This document shows, one piece after another, positions 1-7,145 of a stretch of 64,000 nt of DNA. The stretch covers positions 5,022,001 to 5,086,000 of the forward strand of contig NZ_CP058561.1 of the NCBI RefSeq assembly GCF_018141425.1, written 5' to 3'. This DNA is from Vallitalea guaymasensis. Lineage in GTDB: Bacteria; Bacillota; Clostridia; Lachnospirales; Vallitaleaceae. The translations under genes and the position numbers were made by a program. Position 1 is the stretch's first letter. Each line of letters starts with the position of its first letter. The notes beneath the pieces were generated by a model. The model saw only the letters and a list, made by a program, of their open reading frames with translations. It made no database searches and was not told where the DNA came from.

Positions 1-224
1 ATGATAAATAGTATTGCATAAAAACTCAATCGTAAAACTGTATTAATAATGATGTAAGCGATAATTAATAATAAATATATTATATTAGAATTAAAAGTCC
101 ACTTGAAATTTATTAATACTTTTCCTAGATTGCGCATTAATTTTACTTCTCGGTAAACCATGATTAAAAATATCGTATATATTACTATGATAAAGATTAT
201 ACCTAAATAGAAAGGGACATCCAT
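1..224 (-). CDS. hypothetical membrane protein, 5' part only
   Basis: Reading leftwards from an ATG at 224, the frame stays open for 74 codons to the window edge, so only the N-terminus is present. An AGGAG ribosome binding site lies 9 nt upstream of the ATG. The protein starts MDVPFYLG. It has one hydrophobic helix at about residues 5-23, a short basic stretch (YREVKLMRNLGK), then a second hydrophobic segment from about residue 49. This suggests a small integral membrane protein. I do not recognise a family, and nothing in the flanking azl genes explains it. It is transcribed divergently from azlCD. Confidence 0.6.
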   Translation of the reverse strand, partial: MDVPFYLGIIFIIVIYTIFLIMVYREVKLMRNLGKVLINFKWTFNSNIIYLLLIIAYIIINTVLRLSFYAILFI

Positions 225-397
225 TGACTACCACTCCTTTATCTTAATTTCAAGATATAGATTCAGTTACAAATGACATTTGGTTATTGATTATTTAATA
301 ATATAGTATCTTAATTACTATAAAATATCAAGAAATATTATTTTCCATAACTATAGATCATAAAACCTTAATTTTTTTATGTGAAAAGTAATTATTC

Positions 398-426
398 TTG
401 ACAAAATTATTAGTAGCTACTATAAT
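398..426 (+). promoter_or_regulatory. perfect sigma-A consensus promoter for azlCD
   Basis: TTGACA at 398-403 and TATAAT at 421-426 are separated by exactly 17 nt, the ideal vegetative promoter. It lies about 65 bp upstream of azlC. Such a strong promoter is normally held down by a repressor, which fits the operator-like repeats that overlap and follow it. Confidence 0.85.
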
Positions 427-470
427 AATTACTAATCAATTATATAGTAGTTATTTTGGTAGTTACTATA
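411..470. promoter_or_regulatory. operator-like TAGTAGYTAY repeats over the azlC promoter
   Basis: TAGTAGCTAC (411-420) contains the palindrome GTAGCTAC and abuts the -10 hexamer. TAGTAGTTAT (445-454) and the oppositely oriented TAGTTACTA (460-468) follow within the 5' UTR. The repetition around a consensus promoter suggests a repressor site. The TrmB-like regulator encoded downstream is the obvious candidate, but that link is inference. Confidence 0.45.
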
Positions 471-491
471 TTATAAGAGCAGGTGATATAG

Positions 492-1202
492 ATGAAAAGA
501 GAAAGAATAAAATATAGTTATAGTAATGGATTTATTGATGGTTTACCCATAGTAATAGGTTTTGTACCTATAGCTATGACATTTGGTATATTAGCAAAAA
601 CCTGCAGTATTTCATTATTAGAGGGAATATTATTTTCTGTACTAGTATTTGCAGGAGCAAGTCAGTTCATTGCCCTTAATCTATTAATGGTAGGTGCTGG
701 TATAGGAGAAATCATAGTAACTACTTTGCTAGTGAATATGAGACATATGCTTATGAGTGCTTCTCTAGCTTCAAGATTGACAAAAGATATGAAGAAATGG
801 AGTCCACTAATTGCATTTGGTATAACAGATGAAACATTCTCAGTAAGTTCTTTTAAACATGGAACATTGACTAAAGAGTATATGCTGTCTTTAGAATTCA
901 TAGCATATCTTTCATGGGTAGGAGGGGCTGCTTTAGGATATATAGTAGGAGGTATTTTGCCTGATATAGTCAAGGCAAGTATGGGTGTCGCATTATATGC
1001 TATGTTTGCCGCTATATTAATTCCTGAGGTCAAGAAATCAAACAAAGCATTAATTCTAGCATGTTTATCAGGTGTAACAAATACAGTTTGTAAATATATT
1101 CTTATAATTCCTCAAGGATGGAGCATTGTTATATCCATTGTCCTTGTGTCACTACTAGGAGTATATTTATTCAGAGAACAGGAAGTGAAAGAATATGAAT
1201 AA
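492..1202 (+). CDS. azlC: AzlC family branched-chain amino acid exporter, large subunit
   Basis: This 236-residue, strongly hydrophobic protein has the AzlC layout. The N-terminal block FIDGLPIVIGFVPIAMTFGILA is followed by LFAGASQF-like sequence (FAGASQFIAL, about residues 53-62) and the conserved MRHMLMSASLA stretch near residue 83. AzlC is the large membrane subunit of the two-part AzlCD exporter of branched-chain amino acids and their analogues. A GGTGA ribosome binding site precedes the ATG. The end overlaps azlD by 8 nt, as is usual for this pair, so the two are translationally coupled. Substrate specificity cannot be read from the sequence. Confidence 0.9.
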   Translation: MKRERIKYSYSNGFIDGLPIVIGFVPIAMTFGILAKTCSISLLEGILFSVLVFAGASQFIALNLLMVGAGIGEIIVTTLLVNMRHMLMSASLASRLTKDMKKWSPLIAFGITDETFSVSSFKHGTLTKEYMLSLEFIAYLSWVGGAALGYIVGGILPDIVKASMGVALYAMFAAILIPEVKKSNKALILACLSGVTNTVCKYILIIPQGWSIVISIVLVSLLGVYLFREQEVKEYE

Positions 1203-1500
1203 TATAATGATTTTAATTATAGGAATGATGATAGTAACGTACATACCTAGATTATTACCTTTTATAATAATGTCAGATAATGAAATAAAACCTAATCTAA
1301 AGAAATTTTTAGAGTATATACCGTATACAGCACTTGGAGCATTAATTATTCCAGGAGTATTTTCAGCTACTCCAGAATTACCACAGGCTTCGTTGGTTGG
1401 TATAGGTTTCTGTGTTATATATGCATGGTATAAAGGCGGTATAATAATACCTGTTATAGGCTCCATTATAGTAACATTCATAACTCTTTTACTTAATTAA
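1195..1500 (+). CDS. azlD: AzlD family branched-chain amino acid exporter, small subunit
   Basis: A 101-residue protein with about four hydrophobic segments. It contains the family block TYIPRLLPFIIM near the N-terminus and FLEYIPYTALGALIIPGVF around residues 38-56. AzlD partners AzlC in the inner-membrane exporter. The ATG lies inside the last codons of azlC with an 8-nt overlap, and the protein ends TFITLLLN. Together with azlC it forms a two-gene transcript that stops before the regulator at 1595. No convincing terminator follows: a TCTCAT/ATGAGA inverted repeat at 1513-1529 has no T-tract. Confidence 0.9.
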   Translation: MNNIMILIIGMMIVTYIPRLLPFIIMSDNEIKPNLKKFLEYIPYTALGALIIPGVFSATPELPQASLVGIGFCVIYAWYKGGIIIPVIGSIIVTFITLLLN

Positions 1501-1594
1501 CAGCTTTGTTTTTCTCATGGAATATGAGATAATGTACATACGTTTTTATATTAGATATAAAATAACATATTGAAGATAAATAGAGGTGGATTAC

Positions 1595-2431
1595 ATGGAT
1601 AAAAAAATATCGATTATAGAGGATATGAAGAAGCTGGGATTAAGCGAATATGAGGTAAAAGCTTATCTCAATCTATTAGAAGAATATCCAGTGAATGGCT
1701 ATGTTCTTAGTAAGAATTCTGGTATTCCAAGGTCAAGAATATATGAAGTATTGGACAACTTGAAAAATAAGCAGATTGTATTTGAACAAGTAGAGAATGA
1801 CACCACACAATATTATCCACTTGAACCAAAATTGTTAATAGGTAAATTAAAAAACAACTTTGATGATATTTTGAATAACGTAGACGAATACACAAAAAAA
1901 GTATACTATGAACAGCAAAATGATAATAAATTGATAGTTATCAAAGGAAGGGACAAGATTATTGATTTTGTCAACACTTTGATCTCACAAGCCAATAAGC
2001 GAATTGCTGTTTCCATATGGGAAGAAGAAATAAATGATATGAGAGCCATGCTTGATGCTGCTATCAAAAGAGGAGTTACTGTAAAAGGAATATACTTTGG
2101 TAAAAACAATTCATATAAAGACATCGTTTCTCACAGAAGGATTGAAAGATACCTTTCTGAGAAAAGTGAAAGATATATGATAGTTATCATTGATGGGATT
2201 CAAGTTGTATCTGGGATAATATCTAGAGGAGAAGATAGCCAAGTCACTTGGACAAAAGATGCTGGATTTGTTGATATGAGTGAAGATTATATAGCTCATG
2301 ATGTAATGGTTAATCTATATTCTAAAAAACTTGATGAGGATCAAAGAGAAGAATTTGAAGCATATTCCGATAAAGTTAGAAAAGATTATTATGGATTTAG
2401 TGATGAGGAATTTAATAACTTCAAAATATGA
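1595..2431 (+). CDS. TrmB family transcriptional regulator
   Basis: I place the start at the ATG at 1595, 8 nt behind AGAGG, rather than the GTG at 1586 that sits within the ribosome binding site; this gives 278 residues. Residues about 8-75 form a winged helix (LGLSEYEVKAYLNLLEEYP, then IPRSRIYEVLDNLKNKQIV), typical of TrmB N-termini. The rest (VIKGRDKIIDFVNTLISQA, then IAVSIWEEEI) matches the phospholipase D-like effector domain of the TrmB_C family. TrmB proteins usually control sugar or metabolite genes by binding a small ligand. Here the likely target is the preceding azlCD pair and its own gene; the ligand is unknown. Confidence 0.8.
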   Translation: MDKKISIIEDMKKLGLSEYEVKAYLNLLEEYPVNGYVLSKNSGIPRSRIYEVLDNLKNKQIVFEQVENDTTQYYPLEPKLLIGKLKNNFDDILNNVDEYTKKVYYEQQNDNKLIVIKGRDKIIDFVNTLISQANKRIAVSIWEEEINDMRAMLDAAIKRGVTVKGIYFGKNNSYKDIVSHRRIERYLSEKSERYMIVIIDGIQVVSGIISRGEDSQVTWTKDAGFVDMSEDYIAHDVMVNLYSKKLDEDQREEFEAYSDKVRKDYYGFSDEEFNNFKI

Positions 2432-2495
2432 TTTTTATTAAGAAGATATAGAGGTTTTTATATATCCTTAACATAATTAAAGTAAAAATACTAAC

Positions 2496-2525
2496 TTGTC
2501 ATTAGATTGAATATATATATATAAA
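2496..2525 (+). promoter_or_regulatory. probable promoter of the hydrogenase locus
   Basis: TTGTCA (2496-2501) and TATAAA (2520-2525) are 18 nt apart, ahead of the first gene of the hydrogenase locus. The spacer is a run of AT dinucleotides. This is the best promoter match between the TrmB gene and 2564. Confidence 0.45.
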
Positions 2526-2563
2526 CTTAAATATATAAGAGGTAGTTTGTTATTAATATTAAA

Positions 2564-2998
2564 GTGTTGCATGATGAAATCTATAAACTGAGTATGAAAA
2601 TAAATGATAACAGGATTTCATTTTTTAGGACTCCTTTTATAGAAAATAAAATGTATTACGTAAGCAAGATCGAAGAAGAACTGTTTGTATTGAATAAGTT
2701 ACTTGAACAATGTTATATATTTCTTGAGAATATAGCAATTAATGAGACAAGTGAAAAAAGACTTAATAGGACATTTACCATAGAAGAATTAAAAGAATAT
2801 AATGGAGAAAAAGGTAAACCTGCTTATATTGCAGTAGATGGTGTAGTCTATGATGTAACCTATAATCCAAGCTGGGGTGGTGGAACTCATTTTGGTGTAA
2901 TAGCAGGAAAAGATATAACAGATGAGTTTAATAAATGTCATGGTGGTGAGAATGTATTAACTCAATTGGAGGTCGTGGGGAAAATAATAGAAGGGTAA
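2564..2998 (+). CDS. cytochrome b5-like heme/steroid-binding domain protein
   Basis: About 144 residues. The C-terminal half (residues 67-144) is a cytochrome b5-like domain of the small prokaryotic type: FTIEELKEYNGEKGKPAYIAV, then GVVYDVTYNP, then GGTHFGVIAGKDITDEF and CHGGENVLTQLEVVGKI. The two histidines (THFG and CHGG) are plausible heme ligands. The N-terminal 60 residues are helical with no export signal, so it looks cytoplasmic. Its place directly before the hydrogenase small subunit suggests an electron-carrier role; this is inference. The start is uncertain: the GTG at 2564 is 18 nt from the nearest AGAGGTAG, and an in-frame ATT at 2552 is better spaced. Confidence 0.75.
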   Translation: MLHDEIYKLSMKINDNRISFFRTPFIENKMYYVSKIEEELFVLNKLLEQCYIFLENIAINETSEKRLNRTFTIEELKEYNGEKGKPAYIAVDGVVYDVTYNPSWGGGTHFGVIAGKDITDEFNKCHGGENVLTQLEVVGKIIEG

Positions 2999-3030
2999 AC
3001 AATTGTCCCATAATAGATACTAAAAACAGA

Positions 3031-3855
3031 ATGGCAAGAACTTTGATGGATATGGTGTCAGAACAAAAATCACAACTGAATAAGATTAATCTCATATGGC
3101 TGGAAACTACAGGATGTTCAGGTAATATCATATCCTTACTTAATGCGTATAATCCAGATGCTGTATATTTTTTGAAAGAAATGGTTAACCTCATGTACAG
3201 TAATAGTCTAATGGCTGCTGAAGGAGAAGCTGCATATGAACAATTTCTAAAAACTCTGGAGACAGAATTTGTTTTGGTGGTAGAAGGAGCGATTTCAACA
3301 AAAGATAACGGTCTATATAATGTGATTGCAAGATACAAGGGACAGTATATAACTGGAATGGATGCAGTGAAAAATGCTGGTGAAAAAGCAAAATACATAC
3401 TAGCTGTAGGAACCTGTGCTTCATATGGTGGAATATCAGCTGCCAGTCCTAATCTGGCATTATGTAAGCCAGTAAAAGAATTTGTTGAGAAAGAAGTTAT
3501 TCATCTCCCTGGCTGTCCAGGGAATCCAGATTGGATTACTGGTACTATCGCACATTTAATGTTGTTTGGGAAACCTGAACTAGATGAACAAGGAAGACCT
3601 ATTATATTCTATGGTGTTACGATACATGATAGGTGTCCAAGACGTTCTTACTTTGATAATAAAATATTCGCTAAGAAATTAGGGGATAAAGAGTGTATGT
3701 TTCGTCTAGGTTGCAGAGGACCAGTAACTAAGACAGATTGTCCAATAAGACGGTGGAACAATACTGACAATTGGCCAATAGGTGCTAATACACCTTGTAT
3801 AGGTTGTGCCCAAGAGGGGTTTCCAGATAAAATGGAGCCATTCATTAGGTACTAA
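3031..3855 (+). CDS. [NiFe] hydrogenase small subunit, cytoplasmic, with one altered cluster ligand
   Basis: This 274-residue protein carries the iron-sulfur clusters of a [NiFe] hydrogenase. Visible ligands are Cys29, Cys129 (AVGTCA) and Cys162 (PGCPGNP) for the proximal cluster. His199, Cys202, Cys222 and Cys228 serve the distal cluster, and Cys237, Cys256 and Cys259 (CIGC) the medial cluster. The usual fourth proximal cysteine of CxGC is Asn32 (GCSGN). There is no Tat signal and no C-terminal anchor, so it acts in the cytoplasm. The ATG at 3031 has no clear ribosome binding site; the frame is open upstream to 2950, and in-frame ATGs at 3046 and 3052 are alternatives. The large subunit gene lies more than 1.2 kb downstream, behind an inverted gene. 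Confidence 0.9.
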   Translation: MARTLMDMVSEQKSQLNKINLIWLETTGCSGNIISLLNAYNPDAVYFLKEMVNLMYSNSLMAAEGEAAYEQFLKTLETEFVLVVEGAISTKDNGLYNVIARYKGQYITGMDAVKNAGEKAKYILAVGTCASYGGISAASPNLALCKPVKEFVEKEVIHLPGCPGNPDWITGTIAHLMLFGKPELDEQGRPIIFYGVTIHDRCPRRSYFDNKIFAKKLGDKECMFRLGCRGPVTKTDCPIRRWNNTDNWPIGANTPCIGCAQEGFPDKMEPFIRY

Positions 3856-3880
3856 TTTTAATATAATCTATTGTAAATAT

Positions 3881-3936
3881 AAAAAGTGCTAAATTAAGTT
3901 TTATAGATGTGTTAAAACTTGATTTTAGCACTTTTG
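3881..3936. terminator. bidirectional rho-independent terminator
   Basis: AAAAGTGCTAAA and a following AAGTTTTA pair with TTAAAACTT and TTTAGCACTTTT to form a long stem. T-rich flanks on the right and A-rich flanks on the left let it serve both the hydrogenase small-subunit gene and the convergent deacetylase gene. Confidence 0.8.
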
Positions 3937-3950
3937 TATTTTTATTATTA

Positions 3951-4742
3951 TTAAAATAATGAATAGAAATTTTCATTGTCTGAGATTCCATATCTTCTAA
4001 TATAATATGGATTAGTAACTTTGGTTACCTTCCCTTTAGCAGTAAGGAATGCAAGCTTGTAATCCTTTTCTTTTAATATTTGCTGTGAAGTATCTGTATA
4101 TGCTCCATATGGATAAGCTAGAGCTTTGGTATCTATATCAATATATTTTGATAATATTGATTCACTTATGGTAATATCGTTTTTAATATCTTCATATGAC
4201 TTAAATTTCATATAAGGTAAATTCGTTTCGCCATCTTTTCTATGTAAATTATATGTGTGGTCTCCATATGTAAATACATCACTACAAGTTTCTAATTCTA
4301 CGATAGAACAAAATTGTAACTTTTTAGGGTCAAATTTCTCGTAATAATTTTGGATTTGGGATGATATTAGAAATATTGTAGCTTTAAAATTGTACTTCTT
4401 CAAAATGGGATAAGCATATTCAAAATTACTCTTATATCCATCATCAAATGTAATTAATACACTGTTACTGGGAATAGGTTTATCCTCATAAATATAATCT
4501 TTAAAATCTTTAAGAGTCAGGATAGTATATCCATTTTCATATAAATACATCATTTGTTTCTGGAAATCCTCTAAAGCTAAAACAGCACTATTATTCTTCC
4601 AAGGACCAACCATATCCTTTTTGGGTAAGATATGATGATACATCAATACAATTACATTATTTATATTATTATTTGCTCCTAATGAATATGAACCAAAACT
4701 TAATAATGATAGAACTAAAATTACTGCTAATAATCTTTTCAT
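3951..4742 (-). CDS. secreted polysaccharide deacetylase (NodB/CE4 family)
   Basis: The start at 4742 gives 263 residues and sits just behind AGAGG; a 25-codon upstream extension is not needed. An N-terminal signal sequence (MKRLLAVILVLSLLSFGSYS) directs export. The NodB fold follows: VLMYHHI, then the TFDDGYKSN catalytic motif with the DD pair, HTYNLH as the metal-binding HxxxxH motif, and AYPYGAYTD as the third motif. CE4 enzymes remove N-acetyl groups from peptidoglycan or other polymers at the cell surface. It is convergent with the small-subunit gene and stands between the two structural hydrogenase genes, with which it has no obvious functional link. Confidence 0.88.
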   Translation of the reverse strand: MKRLLAVILVLSLLSFGSYSLGANNNINNVIVLMYHHILPKKDMVGPWKNNSAVLALEDFQKQMMYLYENGYTILTLKDFKDYIYEDKPIPSNSVLITFDDGYKSNFEYAYPILKKYNFKATIFLISSQIQNYYEKFDPKKLQFCSIVELETCSDVFTYGDHTYNLHRKDGETNLPYMKFKSYEDIKNDITISESILSKYIDIDTKALAYPYGAYTDTSQQILKEKDYKLAFLTAKGKVTKVTNPYYIRRYGISDNENFYSLF

Positions 4743-5066
4743 TATAAAACCTCTATTTCTAACTATATCGTTGCTAATGACTATAAAATATCTACTATAG
4801 TGATAATAAATAAACAAGAAATTATATCCTATAAGTAGTTATTTGTTGGATAAATATAACAATTTATTATATAACATATGGATAAAAATATCAATACAAG
4901 TCAAAAAATATAAGAATAAACTGATATTTGTTTGATAGAGTTTAAATAGTGATTTATTTAATAATAGACTTTTAATAAAATATTTATAACATTTTGTGTT
5001 AAGTATAATAACTTGTACATGTTTTGAATATATATAATTAGATAAGGGGAGTAGGTGAGAATAATA

Positions 5067-6440
5067 ATGAAGAAAAGAATAACCATTAATCCAGTTACAA
5101 GAATTAGCGGTTTTTTAGAAATCCAAGTTGAGATAACCAATAATCGAATTTCTGATTCCAAGAGCAGCGGCATGTTATTTAGAGGATTTGAAAAAATGCT
5201 TCAAGGGAGATCGCCATTAGATGCAGTTTATTTTACTGAAAGGATCTGTGGGATATGTTCTACTGCTCACAGTATGGCTTCAAGTCTTGCTCTAGAAGAA
5301 GCGCTTAATATAAAAGTTGATGATAATGATAAGATGATTCGGGATTTTATGCATGGATGTGAATTCTTACAGAATCATATAAGACACATATATCAATATA
5401 CATTTCCTGATTTTGTGAAAGGACCAGATATCAACCCTGTATACGTTGTTTCACATAATAACTTTAAACTACCTAAAAAAGTAAATAAAGAAATTGCTGA
5501 ACATTATCTTGTATCTATGAGGTACAGCAGATTAGCTCATCAAATGCTTGCTGAACTAGGTGGCAAAGCACCTCACAACCATGGTATTTTTGTTGGTGGA
5601 ACTACAGGAAATATGGATATTTCAAAGTACATAAAAGTAAAATCTATATTGGAGGAAATAAAGGATTTTGTTGTCAACGTGATGATAGAAGATGTAGAGA
5701 CTGTCGGTTACTATTATCCAGAATGTTTTCATCAAGGAGTAGGATATAAAAATCTGATGACCTACGGATGTTTCGATACATACAAAGAAAAAGACAGAAC
5801 CTATGTATATCCAAAAGTATGGATTAATGGCAGAGAAGAAGCATTCAGACCAGAAAATATTACGGAAAATGTTTATTATGCATGGTATGAGGATGACAGA
5901 CCAAATCGAAGGAAACAAAATGCTTATTCTTTTATAAAAGCACCAAGATATAAAGGTCTTCCAATGGAAGTAGGTCCTCTGGCAAGGATGTGGTTAGGTG
6001 GATATTACAGAAGAGGTATATCTCTGATGGACAGAACCATAGCAAGAGCTTTGGAAGCTAAGAAGATCATTGAGATAATGGAATCACTATTAGAAGGTAT
6101 TAGATTAAAAGATAGTAAACAGAAAATATATGATATTCCAGAAAAAGCTGCTGGTAAAGGATTGATTGATACAACAAGAGGTGCGTTAGGTCATTGGGTT
6201 CTAATAGACGATAAGAAAACAAGAAGATATACAATCATAACACCATCTGGCTGGAACCTATCACCAAGAGATGAAAAAGGTATTAGAGGTACTATTGAAG
6301 ATGCACTTATAGGAACTGAGATTGAAGATATAGATTATCCTGTAGAGATTGGAAGAATCGTAAGGTCCTTTGACCCATGTGTATCATGTGCAACACATGT
6401 ACGAGGTCAATATAATGCGGTAGAAATGAGGATAGTCTAA
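5067..6440 (+). CDS. [NiFe] hydrogenase large (catalytic) subunit
   Basis: The ATG at 5067 is 8 nt behind AGGTGAG and gives 457 residues; the GTG at 5055 overlaps the ribosome binding site. The nickel-binding cysteines are Cys61 and Cys64 (RICGIC) near the N-terminus and Cys438 and Cys441 (DPCVSC) near the C-terminus. His444 marks the cleavage site, and the last 13 residues are the peptide removed after nickel insertion by the endopeptidase encoded next. The protein binds the NiFe(CN)2CO site and splits or forms H2. It overlaps the protease gene at a single base, starting the maturation operon. A -10-like TATAAT at 5004-5009 suggests its own promoter, needed because the gene upstream is inverted. 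Confidence 0.93.
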   Translation: MKKRITINPVTRISGFLEIQVEITNNRISDSKSSGMLFRGFEKMLQGRSPLDAVYFTERICGICSTAHSMASSLALEEALNIKVDDNDKMIRDFMHGCEFLQNHIRHIYQYTFPDFVKGPDINPVYVVSHNNFKLPKKVNKEIAEHYLVSMRYSRLAHQMLAELGGKAPHNHGIFVGGTTGNMDISKYIKVKSILEEIKDFVVNVMIEDVETVGYYYPECFHQGVGYKNLMTYGCFDTYKEKDRTYVYPKVWINGREEAFRPENITENVYYAWYEDDRPNRRKQNAYSFIKAPRYKGLPMEVGPLARMWLGGYYRRGISLMDRTIARALEAKKIIEIMESLLEGIRLKDSKQKIYDIPEKAAGKGLIDTTRGALGHWVLIDDKKTRRYTIITPSGWNLSPRDEKGIRGTIEDALIGTEIEDIDYPVEIGRIVRSFDPCVSCATHVRGQYNAVEMRIV

Positions 6441-6901
6441 TGAATGTGAAAATAATAGCTATCGGCAATCCTATCATGATGGATGATGGAGTAGGTATTT
6501 CAGTAGTAAAAGAGCTAGAAGAATGGTTAATCAAAAAAGAGATAGAAATTATCATTGGTGAAACAGATATGGATTATTGTATGGATTATATAGTTGACGG
6601 GGATTTCATTATAATAATTGATGCTACCAATCTAGGCTATGAGCCTTGTCATGTAACGACCTGTCCTATTAGAGAATTGGATGACGATTATAGAAGCGGT
6701 TACTCACAACATGAGATGAGTATATTAAAAGGTTTGACACTTTATCGTAAGAAAGTTGAAGGGTATTTCATTGGTATAGAAATTAATACAATTAAATATG
6801 GTTTTGAGTTAAGCGATATATTACAAAGGGGATTCATGTGTATATGTGACAATGTGAAAGAAGAAATTAATAAAATATTAAGGGGGAGTATTAATGCATG
6901 A
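6440..6901 (+). CDS. hydrogenase maturation endopeptidase (HyaD/HycI family)
   Basis: A 153-residue protein with the family signature GNPIMMDDGVG at residues 7-17, the IIDATNLGYEPC block near 57-68, and SQHEMSI near residue 90. In this family an acidic residue of the first motif, an aspartate of the second and the histidine of the third bind the nickel of the substrate. The enzyme clips the C-terminal peptide of the large subunit after nickel is loaded. It shares its first base with the last base of the large-subunit gene and overlaps the following gene by 8 nt, showing tight translational coupling. Confidence 0.9.
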   Translation: MNVKIIAIGNPIMMDDGVGISVVKELEEWLIKKEIEIIIGETDMDYCMDYIVDGDFIIIIDATNLGYEPCHVTTCPIRELDDDYRSGYSQHEMSILKGLTLYRKKVEGYFIGIEINTIKYGFELSDILQRGFMCICDNVKEEINKILRGSINA

Positions 6902-7145
6902 TACATTTTTGTTCAAGAAAATATCAGACTATCTTAAGAACTTATGTGAAGAACAGAACATCAACAAATTAACTAGTCTTACTGTAGTAGTAAATCATGA
7001 TAGCCATGTTACTGAAGATACGTTGATGGAAGAGCTGAGGGTGAGTATAGGTGAATATCTTTCTGATAAGGTAAAGATATATGTTGAGCATAAACAAATA
7101 GAAGCTTTGACAGCAATAATATATAAAGTAGAAGGTGAAAATTAG
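6894..7145 (+). CDS. short HypA-like protein lacking the zinc domain
   Basis: An 83-residue protein in the usual hypA position. It begins Met-His (MHDTFLFKKISDYLKNL), as HypA does, where His2 contributes to nickel binding. The strand and helix that follow (LTSLTVVVNHDSHVTEDTLMEELR) match the HypA core. HypA normally has about 115 residues with two CxxC pairs forming a zinc domain after this point. Here no cysteine follows: the chain goes straight from VKIYVEHKQIE to ALTAIIYKVEG. The reading frame is intact and its GGGGGAG site sits in the end of the protease gene. It may be a minimal nickel chaperone or only a distant relative; it could not bind zinc like HypA. Confidence 0.6.
   Translation: MHDTFLFKKISDYLKNLCEEQNINKLTSLTVVVNHDSHVTEDTLMEELRVSIGEYLSDKVKIYVEHKQIEALTAIIYKVEGEN

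Noticed and set aside
1513-1529. Hairpin after azlD as a terminator
   Set aside because: The TCTCAT/ATGAGA stem has only 6 bp and no T-tract follows; it could be an operator, but nothing supports that.
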